Positions 1 through 7,709 of a DNA stretch of 10,539 bases are shown piece after piece. Position 1 is the first letter of the stretch; each line of letters begins with the position of its first letter. The notes under the pieces were generated by a model. The model had not been told where the DNA came from. It saw nothing but the letters and a program-made list of their open reading frames with translations, and ran no database searches. The stretch lies in assembly GCA_029934775.1 (NCBI GenBank), contig JAOZLO010000066.1, positions 1-10,539 on the forward strand, in the 5' to 3' direction. A program made the translations under genes and the position numbers. Origin of the DNA: Desulfocapsaceae bacterium (GTDB lineage: Bacteria > Desulfobacterota > Desulfobulbia > Desulfobulbales > Desulfocapsaceae).

Positions 1-43
1 TTTTTACTTAGCCATTGAAAATTTAAGTTTTTACGAGTTTGAC
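1..43 (+). other. Leader or upstream segment before menF
   Basis: This short AT-rich stretch precedes the menF ATG. The menF reading frame is open through it to the window edge, so it could be an N-terminal extension of menF rather than a leader, but it contains no in-frame ATG, GTG or TTG. The other two + strand frames contain stops (TAG at 9-11, TGA at 16-18, TAA at 24-26, TGA at 40-42). A TTGAAA at 15-20 resembles a -35 box but has no -10 partner at the right distance. The operon promoter is therefore probably outside the window. Confidence 0.3.
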
Positions 44-1474
44 ATGGTTGAAAACCAACTGAAATCCCGCCTGTCTGAGGCAGTGGATAAGGCAAGATCT
101 CTTCAGAAAGAGATCATCTTCGGCTGGCAGCAGCCCATGGATAATCTTGATTTTCTAGCTCTTTTTTCCGCAGCAGAAAATGAGGAACGTTTTTTTGGAG
201 AATATCCCGATCGCCACCAGGCTTTTGTCGCTCTGGGCCGAAGTGGTCAGATTGAGGTTGAAGGGAGAACACGCTTCAACGATGCCAGTCAGGCTGTCCG
301 GGAGCTTTTTAATGATGCCTGTCTGGTGAATTATGGGCAGGAAGCCGAAGAAAGACCTCTTCTTATGGGTGGTTTTGCTTTTGGTGATTATGAGGCAAGA
401 GCTGATTCGCACTGGACGAGGTTTCCGGCGGCGCGACTGGTACTGCCGGAACTTTTATTGACACGGCATGAGTCGAGAACCGGGGTTCGTCTTCGTCTTT
501 CCCTGCATCTTACCATTAATGGCAGCTCATCTGTTCAAGATCTTTTTAACCGGCTGCAAAGTCGCGTTGCATGGCTTGAAGCCCATCTGAAAAATCCCAT
601 AAAACAACAACAAAAACAAGTAACTGGCAGTGGAAAGAGTGTCAGTTTAGAGCAGGGATCCTCTGAACAGTATTACCTGCAGGCGGCAGAGCAGGCCCTT
701 GATCTGATCAAAAGAGGAGATCTGGAAAAAGTTGTCCTTTCAAGATGCTGTGATGTTCACCATGAGGCACCTTTCAGTGCCGCCCAGGTGTTACATAATT
801 TACGAGAGAACTATCCCAGCTGTTTTATCTTTGCCGCTTCCATGAGCGGCGTTTCCTTTCTGGGTGCAACTCCTGAAAGATTGCTTGCTCTTCGGGGGAA
901 AGAACTTCTTTCCGGGCCTCTTGCAGGATCAAAGCCTCGTGGAGCAACGGTAGAAGAGGATCAGGAATTTCAAGAGGCATTGCTGGGGAGTGCAAAAGAG
1001 CAGCACGAGCATGGTATTGTCATCCGGGCTATCGGCCAGGCACTTGAACCGTATTGCACCGCTCTCAAGGTTCCCTCGAAGCCTTCTATTCTAAAACTGC
1101 CCGGGATTCAACATCTCTACAGTGAAATTTCCGGGACAGTTCACAGGGACAGAGATATCTCCATTCTTGAAATACTGGGGGATCTTCACCCGACACCCGC
1201 TGTTGGAGGTACACCCAGGGAAAAAGCACTGAAATGGTTGAGTGAAAATGAAAATATTGAACGAGGCTGGTACGCAGGACCTGTCGGCTGGGTAAATGAT
1301 CGCGGTGAAGGTGATTTTGCCATTGCCCTGCGCGCGGCACTTTTAAGGGGCAATAAAGCCCATCTTCACGCGGGAGCCGGTATTGTGTCAGGTTCCGTAC
1401 CCGGGGAGGAACTGAGGGAAACCGAGCTTAAAATGAAGGCAGCTTTCTCAGCCATCCTGGAGGTACACTCATGA
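44..1474 (+). CDS. menF: Isochorismate synthase MenF
   Basis: MenF isomerises chorismate to isochorismate, the first committed step of menaquinone synthesis, in the cytoplasm with Mg2+. The C-terminal chorismate-binding domain spans about residues 208-474. Its hallmarks are visible: EKVVLSR with the probable catalytic Lys229, FLGATPERL (272-280) with the acid Glu278, the GPLAGSKPRG turn (291-300), the HEH metal-site segment (321-323), LHPTPAVGGTPR (381-392), GWYAGPVGW (408-416), and the C-terminal GEELRETELK cluster of acidic metal ligands (454-463). The Lys-to-Glu spacings nearly match E. coli Lys190, Glu240 and Glu284. A Gln/Lys-rich linker (186-192) separates the weakly conserved N-terminal half. 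The 476 residues are slightly long for the family. The ATG at 44 has only a weak GAG upstream and the frame stays open to the window edge, so the start is not certain. The stop overlaps the menD ATG. Alternatives such as salicylate or anthranilate synthase are unlikely given the neighbours. Confidence 0.95.
   Translation: MVENQLKSRLSEAVDKARSLQKEIIFGWQQPMDNLDFLALFSAAENEERFFGEYPDRHQAFVALGRSGQIEVEGRTRFNDASQAVRELFNDACLVNYGQEAEERPLLMGGFAFGDYEARADSHWTRFPAARLVLPELLLTRHESRTGVRLRLSLHLTINGSSSVQDLFNRLQSRVAWLEAHLKNPIKQQQKQVTGSGKSVSLEQGSSEQYYLQAAEQALDLIKRGDLEKVVLSRCCDVHHEAPFSAAQVLHNLRENYPSCFIFAASMSGVSFLGATPERLLALRGKELLSGPLAGSKPRGATVEEDQEFQEALLGSAKEQHEHGIVIRAIGQALEPYCTALKVPSKPSILKLPGIQHLYSEISGTVHRDRDISILEILGDLHPTPAVGGTPREKALKWLSENENIERGWYAGPVGWVNDRGEGDFAIALRAALLRGNKAHLHAGAGIVSGSVPGEELRETELKMKAAFSAILEVHS
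1459..1464 (+). promoter_or_regulatory. Ribosome binding site of menD
   Basis: GGAGGT lies 6 nt before the menD ATG at 1471, inside the last menF codons. It fixes the menD start and, with the ATGA stop/start overlap, suggests translational coupling of menF and menD. Confidence 0.8.
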
Positions 1475-3336
1475 TATCCCGCTCTGTGACGGATGATCTT
1501 GCCACTGCACCCAATGCAAACGTTGCCTTCTGCAAGGCACTTCTGGTGGAGTTTTCCCGTGCCGGCGCAGACCATCTCTGTATCTGTCCCGGATCACGAT
1601 CAGCCCCCCTTGCAATTGCCAGTCGACTCGTTCCTGCACTTCAACCCTGGGTTCATCTTGACGAGCGGTCTGCCGCATTTTTTGCGCTGGGACTGGCAAA
1701 GGCAAGCGGTAAAGCAGTAGTTATATTCTGCACTTCAGGGACGGCTGCAGCTAATTTCTACCCTGCGGTAATCGAGGCCTGGTATGGTCGGGTACCACTT
1801 ATTATTCTTACGGCAGATCGTCCCGCAGAGCTTCGCGAATGGGGTGGAGGGCAAACCATCCAGCAGACTCACCTCTTTGGACACCATACCAGGTGGTTCG
1901 CCGAGACTCCTCTACCCGAAGCAAATAATTTAATTCTTAGAACAGCCAGAGGGCTGGGCGCTCGGGCAGCCTCAATTGCACAGGGTAAAATCAAAGGCCC
2001 TGTCCATCTCAACCTGCCTTTCCGGGATCCTCTCACTCCACAGATTAACGATGAAGAGGTGGAAGAACTGCAAAAACTGTCTCTTTCTGTAGATCGGGGA
2101 AGAGCAGAGGGTTTTATATATACCCGTTCTTACCCGCAGAGTGACAAAGTACCAGAGCAGGTAATAACTGAACTTTGTCAACTTGTTAAAGAGCAACCAC
2201 GGGGAGTGCTACTCTGCGGTGAACAGAATTCAAGGAGTGATTTTTATGAGGAGATTGGTCGTTTTTCAAAAATCGCTGCATGGCCTGTTATTGCAGATCC
2301 TGTTTCAGGATTACGATTTGGTTCTCATACCAGGGGAATGGGGCTGATTTCAACCGGAGATCTTCTCTTTCGTAACAGTACTTTTAGTAAACGTATGGTT
2401 GCTGATTGTATTGTACATATCGGTGCGACACTGACGGGCAAGGCGGCAAGATTGTGGGCTTTAGAGCATGGGCAGAGCCGGCATCTCATAGTAGATGCCG
2501 AACAGCGATGGAATGATCCTGATCATCTTGCAAGTGACCTGCTGTCGTATGATCCGGCACAGCTTTTCCGTCAGCTGAATGAAACCCTTGAAAGTAACAG
2601 TTTTGTACGAAGAGATACGGTATGGTTTGATCTATGGATGCAGGTGGAACAGATCGCAAGAGAAACACTTGATCAAGAATTTGAGCATAACAGATCACTT
2701 GTTGAACCAGCTGTCGGGGCATCTCTTGTTGATCATTTACCGGACAAGTGTGATCTCTTTTTATCAAGCAGTATGCCCATTCGCGATATAGACAGTTTTG
2801 CACCACCTTCACTAAAATCTGTCCGGGTTTTGAGTAACCGGGGTACCAATGGTATCGATGGCGTTATCTCCAGTGCCCTGGGTGTTGCCGGAGAAAATTC
2901 TTTCCGGAAAAATGGACGCCGGACTGTTTTATTTATCGGTGATCTTGCTTTTTTACACGACATAGGTGGATTGCTTGCAGCCAGTCGAAATAAGCTTGAT
3001 CTCACCATCATCGTCATCAACAATGACGGGGGCGGTATCTTCTCATTTCTGCCCGTTTCACAGTACAGTAAGGAAGCTGGCTTCGATACTTTTTTCACAA
3101 CGCCCCATGGACTTTCACTTCAATCTGCTGCAGAAATGTATGGGCTTGAATATCAAAAAATTGAAAGCCTCTCTTTAGTTGGACCATCCCTTCGCACTGC
3201 TTTAAATAATCCCGGGACAAAGGTGATAGAACTCTGTGTAGATCGCAATGAGAGTGTTGCTTTTCAAAAAAAGTTGATTTCCCGTGTCGGTGAAAATATC
3301 GAAGATTTCGGAAAAATCGGAGTTTTCCGGAAATGA
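1471..3336 (+). CDS. menD: SEPHCHC synthase MenD (thiamine diphosphate enzyme)
   Basis: MenD decarboxylates 2-oxoglutarate on thiamine diphosphate and adds the resulting unit to isochorismate, giving 2-succinyl-5-enolpyruvyl-6-hydroxy-3-cyclohexene-1-carboxylate. The N-terminal Pyr domain shows CPGSRSAPL (39-47), DERSAAFFALG with the cofactor-activating Glu65, CTSGTAAANFYPAVIEA (87-103) and LTADRPAELR (113-122); Gln128 fits E. coli Gln118. A central domain covers about 190-370. The C-terminal PP domain carries SSMPIRD (Ser434 and Arg438, equivalent to E. coli Ser391 and Arg395), NRGTNGIDG (456-464), and the cofactor motif GDLAFLHD (490-497) ending in NNDGGGIF (517-524), with Asp491 and Asn518 as Mg2+ ligands. 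The length of 621 residues is somewhat above the E. coli protein. The start is set by the GGAGGT site and the 4-nt overlap with menF; the stop overlaps menH by 4 nt. No inactivating change was seen. Confidence 0.97.
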   Translation: MISRSVTDDLATAPNANVAFCKALLVEFSRAGADHLCICPGSRSAPLAIASRLVPALQPWVHLDERSAAFFALGLAKASGKAVVIFCTSGTAAANFYPAVIEAWYGRVPLIILTADRPAELREWGGGQTIQQTHLFGHHTRWFAETPLPEANNLILRTARGLGARAASIAQGKIKGPVHLNLPFRDPLTPQINDEEVEELQKLSLSVDRGRAEGFIYTRSYPQSDKVPEQVITELCQLVKEQPRGVLLCGEQNSRSDFYEEIGRFSKIAAWPVIADPVSGLRFGSHTRGMGLISTGDLLFRNSTFSKRMVADCIVHIGATLTGKAARLWALEHGQSRHLIVDAEQRWNDPDHLASDLLSYDPAQLFRQLNETLESNSFVRRDTVWFDLWMQVEQIARETLDQEFEHNRSLVEPAVGASLVDHLPDKCDLFLSSSMPIRDIDSFAPPSLKSVRVLSNRGTNGIDGVISSALGVAGENSFRKNGRRTVLFIGDLAFLHDIGGLLAASRNKLDLTIIVINNDGGGIFSFLPVSQYSKEAGFDTFFTTPHGLSLQSAAEMYGLEYQKIESLSLVGPSLRTALNNPGTKVIELCVDRNESVAFQKKLISRVGENIEDFGKIGVFRK

Positions 3337-4187
3337 CTGATTTCCTGGAGAAGAAGATCAAGGTCGGTGACAGCTCTTTTCAGGTGCGAATCGAGGGCCA
3401 GGGAGTTGTGCTCCTTCTGCTTCATGGGTTTACAGGCTCAATAGAGACAATGTCCAGCCTGTCGGCTTCATTACGGCATCATTTTTGTGTTATCTCCATT
3501 GATCTCCCCGGACATGGAAGAACCTCTGTACCGGATGATTCAAACTGGTACACTTTTTCAAAATGTAATATCGTTCTTGCCGGTATACTCGATCAACTCC
3601 ATATTGAAAAATGTTTCATCTGTGGTTATTCAATGGGAGGAAGACTTGCCCTGTCTTTTGCTGCCTGTTTTCCTTCCAGGGTTGCTTCAGTCGCAACGAT
3701 AGGTGCTTCAGGTGGTATTGAGGCTGAAAAAGATAGACGCTTGCGAAAAAAAGAAGACGAAAAGCTTGCATGTTTTATTGAATCAGAGGGGATTGATGCC
3801 TTTGTTCAACGATGGATGAACCATCCTCTTTTTGCCAGTCAGCAAAAACTGGGCAGGACTTTTCTGGATGAGGCATATCGGCAGAGAATGGCCAATAATC
3901 CCTCTTTTCTTGCATACAGTCTGCGAGGGATGGGGACGGGGTCACAAGTACCGGTGTATCATTCTTTGCAACAAATCGATGTTCCAATGCTTTTTATTGC
4001 CGGGGAGGAGGACAGGAAATTCTGTGATCTTGCTTTGCAACTCAAAGCCAATTGTCTGCAGGGACATACTTGCTTTATTAAACAGGCGGGGCATGCTGCA
4101 CACCTTGAAAATGGACCTGTGACCGCGGAGGCCGTTACAGCATTTTTTCAGCAGTGTCCGGGAGCATCATTGTATCAACAGGAATAA
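3333..4187 (+). CDS. menH: SHCHC synthase MenH (alpha/beta hydrolase fold)
   Basis: MenH eliminates pyruvate from the MenD product to give 2-succinyl-6-hydroxy-2,4-cyclohexadiene-1-carboxylate. It is an alpha/beta-hydrolase: an HGFTGS oxyanion-hole loop (31-36), DLPGHG (57-62), the nucleophile elbow GYSMGGR (98-104) with Ser100, a helical cap (about 125-205), AGEEDRKF (223-230) with Asp227, and AGHAAHLEN (252-260) with His254. This complete Ser-Asp-His triad matches E. coli Ser86, Asp210 and His232. The cap segment (FVQRWMNHPLF, then SLRGMGTGSQ at 196-205) is typical of MenH rather than of general esterases. The ATG overlaps the menD stop (ATGA); a weak CGGAG at 3318-3322 lies 10 nt upstream, so translation probably depends on coupling to menD. 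The position between menD and menB supports the assignment. Confidence 0.93.
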   Translation: MTDFLEKKIKVGDSSFQVRIEGQGVVLLLLHGFTGSIETMSSLSASLRHHFCVISIDLPGHGRTSVPDDSNWYTFSKCNIVLAGILDQLHIEKCFICGYSMGGRLALSFAACFPSRVASVATIGASGGIEAEKDRRLRKKEDEKLACFIESEGIDAFVQRWMNHPLFASQQKLGRTFLDEAYRQRMANNPSFLAYSLRGMGTGSQVPVYHSLQQIDVPMLFIAGEEDRKFCDLALQLKANCLQGHTCFIKQAGHAAHLENGPVTAEAVTAFFQQCPGASLYQQE

Positions 4188-4192
4188 ATAAA

Positions 4193-4198
4193 AGAGGA
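4193..4198 (+). promoter_or_regulatory. Ribosome binding site of menB
   Basis: AGAGGA lies 4 nt before the menB ATG at 4203, in the 15-nt gap after menH. It supports that start; no promoter or hairpin fits in this gap. Confidence 0.7.
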
Positions 4199-4202
4199 TC
4201 TA

Positions 4203-5024
4203 ATGACTATAGTACAGTGGGAAAATGTAAAAAAATATGAAGATATCCGTTTTGAGAAGGCCGAGGGGATGGCAAAGATAACCATCTGCCGTCCTCATCG
4301 TCGTAATGCTTTTCGACCTGAAACAAATTTTGAATTACTCGATGCTTTCTCCCGTGCCCGGGAAGATCAGACCATAGGTGTTATTCTTTTTACAGGGGAA
4401 GGAAAAGAGGCATTTTGTTCAGGGGGGGATATCAAGGTACGGGGCGATGAAGGCTATCGCGGGGGTGATGGTGTTCAGCGTTTAAACGTCCTTGATCTGC
4501 AGAAATTGATTCGAAGTCTGCCTAAACCTGTCATTGCACTAGTCGCAGGTTATGCCATTGGCGGTGGTCATGTACTGCATCTTGTCTGCGATCTCACTAT
4601 TGCAGGCGATAACGCAAAATTTGGTCAGACAGGGCCAAAGGTAGGGAGCTTTGATGGTGGTTTTGGTTCTGCCTATCTTGCCCGCATTGTGGGGCAGAAA
4701 AAGGCGAGGGAAATCTGGTATCTTTGTGATCAGTATGACGCCCGGGAAGCACTGGATATGGGACTTGTAAACAAAGTTGTTCCGGTAGACGAACTTGAAG
4801 ATATGGGTATTGAGTGGGCCAGGAAGATTCTTAAGCACAGCCCGATTGCCATTCGGTGCCTCAAGGCCGCTTTTAACTGTGATGTGGATGGCCAGCAGGG
4901 GATCCAGGAACTTGCCGGTAATGCTACCATGCTCTACTATATGACAGAAGAAGGCCAGGAGGGACGTAATGCATGGATGGAAAAGCGGGAGCCTGATTTT
5001 TCGAAATTCCCCTGGAGATCTTAG
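4203..5024 (+). CDS. menB: 1,4-dihydroxy-2-naphthoyl-CoA synthase MenB
   Basis: MenB is a crotonase-fold enzyme that closes the naphthoquinone ring by intramolecular Claisen (Dieckmann) condensation of o-succinylbenzoyl-CoA. Visible family marks are [11 protein letters not shown] (71-81) with the oxyanion-hole region, a tyrosine in the GY segment (Tyr85, matching E. coli Tyr97), [12 protein letters not shown] (115-126), [13 protein letters not shown] (141-153) with Asp151 equivalent to catalytic Asp163, and [13 protein letters not shown] (245-257) with Tyr246 equivalent to Tyr258. Gly144 in QTG, rather than the Asp found in the mycobacterial enzyme, places it in the bicarbonate-dependent type I group. 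The sequence is very close to the E. coli protein as I recall it, through to the DFSKF tail. The length of 273 residues is normal. The stop TAG (5022-5024) overlaps an AGGAGGG site, and the last 56 nt overlap menC if that gene starts at 4969. Confidence 0.97.
   Translation: MTIVQWENVKKYEDIRFEKAEGMAKITICRPHRRNAFRPETNFELLDAFSRAREDQTIGVILFTGEGKEAFCSGGDIKVRGDEGYRGGDGVQRLNVLDLQKLIRSLPKPVIALVAGYAIGGGHVLHLVCDLTIAGDNAKFGQTGPKVGSFDGGFGSAYLARIVGQKKAREIWYLCDQYDAREALDMGLVNKVVPVDELEDMGIEWARKILKHSPIAIRCLKAAFNCDVDGQQGIQELAGNATMLYYMTEEGQEGRNAWMEKREPDFSKFPWRS
4957..4963 (+). promoter_or_regulatory. Candidate ribosome binding site for the ATG start of menC
   Basis: AGGAGGG sits 5 nt before the ATG at 4969, which is ideal spacing. 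It lies inside codons for the conserved GQEGR segment of MenB, so it may be a by-product of that coding sequence rather than a selected site. Confidence 0.45.
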
Positions 5025-6147
5025 GAGGGCAAGGTTAACTCCCTTTTCACTTCCCCTTGTCCGCCCGATTCATACAGGTCATGGCACACTTTATAACAGG
5101 GAAGGAGTCCTCGTGGAAATTGAGGATTCCAGTAACTTGAAGGGCTATGGTGAGGCAACGCCGATTCAAGGTTTTCATACAGAGAGCCTTCAGGAAGCCT
5201 GTGACAGTTTAGGTCGATACCTGCCTGTTCTTTTACGGGAAAAAAAGTGGTCGACTGAAGAAAAGATTGAGAAATTTCAATTGGCTTTTCCTGCTGCAGT
5301 GACAGCACTTTCTGCCATCGATACCGCCCTCTGTGACCTGGCTTCAAAACAGCGGAGCTGTTCTGTTGCAGCGCTGCTGGCAGAACAATTTCACACATCG
5401 GTTTTGCCTGCTGTCAGGGTTAATTCCTTACTGCAGGCGCAAGACACACAAGAGATTGTTCGGGAAGCTGGTGACAGTTACCGTGAAGGTTTTCGAACCT
5501 TTAAGATAAAGGTGGGTGTGCAGCCCGTCAGGCAGGATTTTGAACGTATCAGTGCTGTGCGGGAGAGTCTCGGTGAGGATGTGAAAATTCGTCTGGATGC
5601 CAATCAGGCCTGGACACTGGAAGAAGCGGACAGTGCATTTGAAATATTATCATCCCTGTCCATTGAGTACCTTGAACAACCTCTTTCTGCACAAGATCTG
5701 CCCGGTGCCGCACTCCTGCGAAAAAATCACACTATCCTTCTGGCGGCGGATGAAGCGGCCTGTTCAGTTGACGATATTCAAACTATTCTGCAAAACCAGG
5801 CGGCTGATATAATTATTTTGAAGCCTGCTGCCACGGGAGGCCCTCACCTGAGTATGCGAATGGGGCTAGCCGCAGCAAAGTATACTATTCCGTGTGTTAC
5901 AACAACACTTATGGATGGTGCTGTGGGCAGAGCCATGGCAACACATGTGGCTGCCGCACTTCCCTCAAACATGTTGTATGCATGCGGTCTTGCAACGGGG
6001 AATCTTCTGGAGCAGGATCTGTCTGATGGGCTGAAAATCAGGAATGGTCATATATCCATTGCCGGGGTTAAAGGTCTTGGTGTGGCCATCGATCAGGATC
6101 AACTTGAAGAGGTTGCCACTGGTAAAACAATGGAATTCTCAATATGA
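4969..6147 (+). CDS. menC: o-Succinylbenzoate synthase MenC (enolase superfamily)
   Basis: MenC dehydrates SHCHC to o-succinylbenzoate. It has an N-terminal capping domain (about 23-145) and an enolase-superfamily barrel. Catalytic residues are all present: the KIK pair Lys179/Lys181, metal ligands Asp210 (RLDANQAW), Glu236 (YLEQPL) and Asp261 (AADEA), and Lys285 (ILKPAATGG). Their spacing is close to E. coli Lys131/Lys133, Asp161, Glu190, Asp213 and Lys235. The protein resembles the longer OSB synthases more than the roughly 320-residue enterobacterial form. Family similarity begins only at residue 23 (LTPFSLPL). Residues 1-22 are read from the menB 3' end in another frame and look non-native, yet no ATG, GTG or TTG exists near residue 23, so ATG 4969 is given as the only canonical start. 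An N-acylamino-acid racemase activity is possible for such enzymes, but the operon context argues for OSB synthesis. The stop overlaps the menE ATG. Confidence 0.93.
   Translation: MHGWKSGSLIFRNSPGDLRRARLTPFSLPLVRPIHTGHGTLYNREGVLVEIEDSSNLKGYGEATPIQGFHTESLQEACDSLGRYLPVLLREKKWSTEEKIEKFQLAFPAAVTALSAIDTALCDLASKQRSCSVAALLAEQFHTSVLPAVRVNSLLQAQDTQEIVREAGDSYREGFRTFKIKVGVQPVRQDFERISAVRESLGEDVKIRLDANQAWTLEEADSAFEILSSLSIEYLEQPLSAQDLPGAALLRKNHTILLAADEAACSVDDIQTILQNQAADIIILKPAATGGPHLSMRMGLAAAKYTIPCVTTTLMDGAVGRAMATHVAAALPSNMLYACGLATGNLLEQDLSDGLKIRNGHISIAGVKGLGVAIDQDQLEEVATGKTMEFSI
5023..5029 (+). promoter_or_regulatory. Second candidate ribosome binding site at the menB/menC junction
   Basis: AGGAGGG overlaps the menB stop codon and lies 5 nt before an in-frame TTA (5035-5037), the codon where similarity to OSB synthases begins. 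The distance to that codon is identical to the distance of the upstream AGGAGGG to ATG 4969. It looks like a true site facing a non-canonical or mutated start codon. Confidence 0.5.
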
Positions 6148-7709
6148 GTAAATTACCTCCTTTTTCATTGGAAAAATCGTGGATTGGGGGGCGTGCACAG
6201 GTTTCTCCAGATAATCTAGCCATAATTGAAGATAATGAGAGCGTCACCTTTCAGCAACTTTATGAACGCTCTATCTGTCGGGCAAGGCAACTGAGAGCTT
6301 TGGGAATTAAGCAGGGTGATACAGTAGCGTCATTATTGAACAATGGTTTGCTTGCAGTAGAGATTTTTCATGCTGTTCATCTATGTGGGGCCACACTTTT
6401 ACCTGTAAATCTTCGACTGACCTCTTCAGAGATTGGTTTTCAGTTAAATGAGACCAGTGCAAAAATTGTGATCGCAACAGAAGAACCTTTTATTTCTCTT
6501 GCTCGTAAAGCATATAACAACGGCGATTGTTTACCTCCTCTGGTCACCGATTCTAATGAGAACAGGCTGGTCTGGCTGGATGCAGAAGGCCAGTCCCCTA
6601 CAACAGGCGGGAATATTTTCCAGATGGCGGATTATTCGCCGGATATCCCATGGACGATCCTTTATACCTCCGGCACAACAGGGACGCCCAAAGGGGTTCC
6701 CCTGACTGCGCGTCATTTCGGTGCCTCCGCCATGGCCTCACTCTCCCATCTTGAAGCACGGCAGAATGACCGGTGGCTCGGCTGTGTGCCGCTGTTTCAT
6801 GTTGCAGGCATTTCTATCTTGACTCGTAGTGTGCTTATCGGAGCCTCAGTTGTTCTCCATAAGCATTTTAACGCAGAAAAAGTTTCAAGAGCCATAGATG
6901 AACAGCATGTTACGCAGATGTCACTTGTGCCCACCATGCTCCACCGGCTAGTGGAGGTCCGTCTTGCCGGAAATAAAAAAACCGAAACGTCTCTTCGGAC
7001 TATTTTAATTGGCGGAGCTTCCTGCAGTGAAACGCTCCGGCGACAGGCTCTCGACCTTGGACTGCCTGTTCTTAGAACCTATGGTCTGACAGAGGCCTGC
7101 TCCCAGGTTGCGACAGAACCTTTGTCACCTAAACAGAACGACACACCGCAACTGCCGGAGCCGCTTGAAGGTATTCAAGTCAAAATTGTTAATTCAGCAG
7201 GACAATCTGTACATCTTTATGAAGAGGGAGAAATTCTTGTTCGGGGCAGGATGGTTATGGATCACTACTACAAAAGACCACACCAATCAGCACAAACTCT
7301 CAAGGATGGATGGCTGTATACCGGAGATATCGGTTTTTTGAATGAACAGGGCGGGCTCTGTGTGCTCAACCGGCGAAGTGATCTGATTATAACCGGTGGA
7401 GAAAATGTTTATCCGGCAGAAGTTGAAGCCTGTTTGACATTACATTCGGCGGTTGAAGAAGTGTGTATAACCGGAGAAGATGATATTGAATTTGGTCAAC
7501 GCGTGGTTGCCTGGGTCGTCCGAAGAAAAAACTCTATCGTTAGTGACGAAGAGCTGCAAAATCACTGTCGCAAAACATTGGCTGGTTATAAAATCCCACG
7601 AAAGATTATCTTTCTGCCGCGCTTACCCAAAAATATTTCCGGAAAAATTCTGCGAGACAATCTCTATTCTCGGACAAGCTCCTGGGGAAGTGAAGAAAAA
7701 TCTAACTGA
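6144..7709 (+). CDS. menE: o-Succinylbenzoate-CoA ligase MenE
   Basis: MenE activates o-succinylbenzoate with ATP and CoA, through an acyl-adenylate, to give the MenB substrate. It belongs to the ANL acyl-CoA synthetase family. Motifs in order are the phosphate-binding loop YTSGTTGTPKG (174-184), the PLFHVAG helix region (216-222), YGLTEACS (313-320), the ATP-ribose motif YTGD (392-395), the hinge and A8 segment RRSDLIITGGENVYP (410-424), and the C-terminal PKNISGKILR (495-504) with catalytic Lys501. The length of 521 residues is slightly above the usual 450-500. The ATG overlaps the menC stop by 4 nt with only a weak GGA upstream (6132-6134), so coupling is likely. It is the last gene of the operon; its final 46 bp overlap the opposite-strand phosphodiesterase gene, and no intrinsic terminator is apparent. 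Another carboxylate ligase is conceivable on sequence alone, but the context makes MenE the clear reading. Confidence 0.94.
   Translation: MSKLPPFSLEKSWIGGRAQVSPDNLAIIEDNESVTFQQLYERSICRARQLRALGIKQGDTVASLLNNGLLAVEIFHAVHLCGATLLPVNLRLTSSEIGFQLNETSAKIVIATEEPFISLARKAYNNGDCLPPLVTDSNENRLVWLDAEGQSPTTGGNIFQMADYSPDIPWTILYTSGTTGTPKGVPLTARHFGASAMASLSHLEARQNDRWLGCVPLFHVAGISILTRSVLIGASVVLHKHFNAEKVSRAIDEQHVTQMSLVPTMLHRLVEVRLAGNKKTETSLRTILIGGASCSETLRRQALDLGLPVLRTYGLTEACSQVATEPLSPKQNDTPQLPEPLEGIQVKIVNSAGQSVHLYEEGEILVRGRMVMDHYYKRPHQSAQTLKDGWLYTGDIGFLNEQGGLCVLNRRSDLIITGGENVYPAEVEACLTLHSAVEEVCITGEDDIEFGQRVVAWVVRRKNSIVSDEELQNHCRKTLAGYKIPRKIIFLPRLPKNISGKILRDNLYSRTSSWGSEEKSN

Noticed and set aside
601..620. CAA-rich stretch in menF as a tandem repeat
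   Set aside because: It has only a few imperfect units and encodes a Gln/Lys-rich interdomain linker; no repeat array.
2733..3098. 121-codon open frame antisense to menD
   Set aside because: It lies wholly inside the conserved cofactor-binding region of menD, shows no recognisable protein motif and has no supporting start signals.
5021..5398. 125-codon open frame antisense to menC
   Set aside because: It mirrors the conserved N-terminal coding sequence of menC and has no family-like motifs; best explained as a shadow frame.
7636..7645. TTTCCGGAAA palindrome with flanking A/T runs as a terminator of the - strand gene
   Set aside because: It has no loop for a stable hairpin and falls in codons for the conserved NISGK motif of MenE, so coding constraint explains it.
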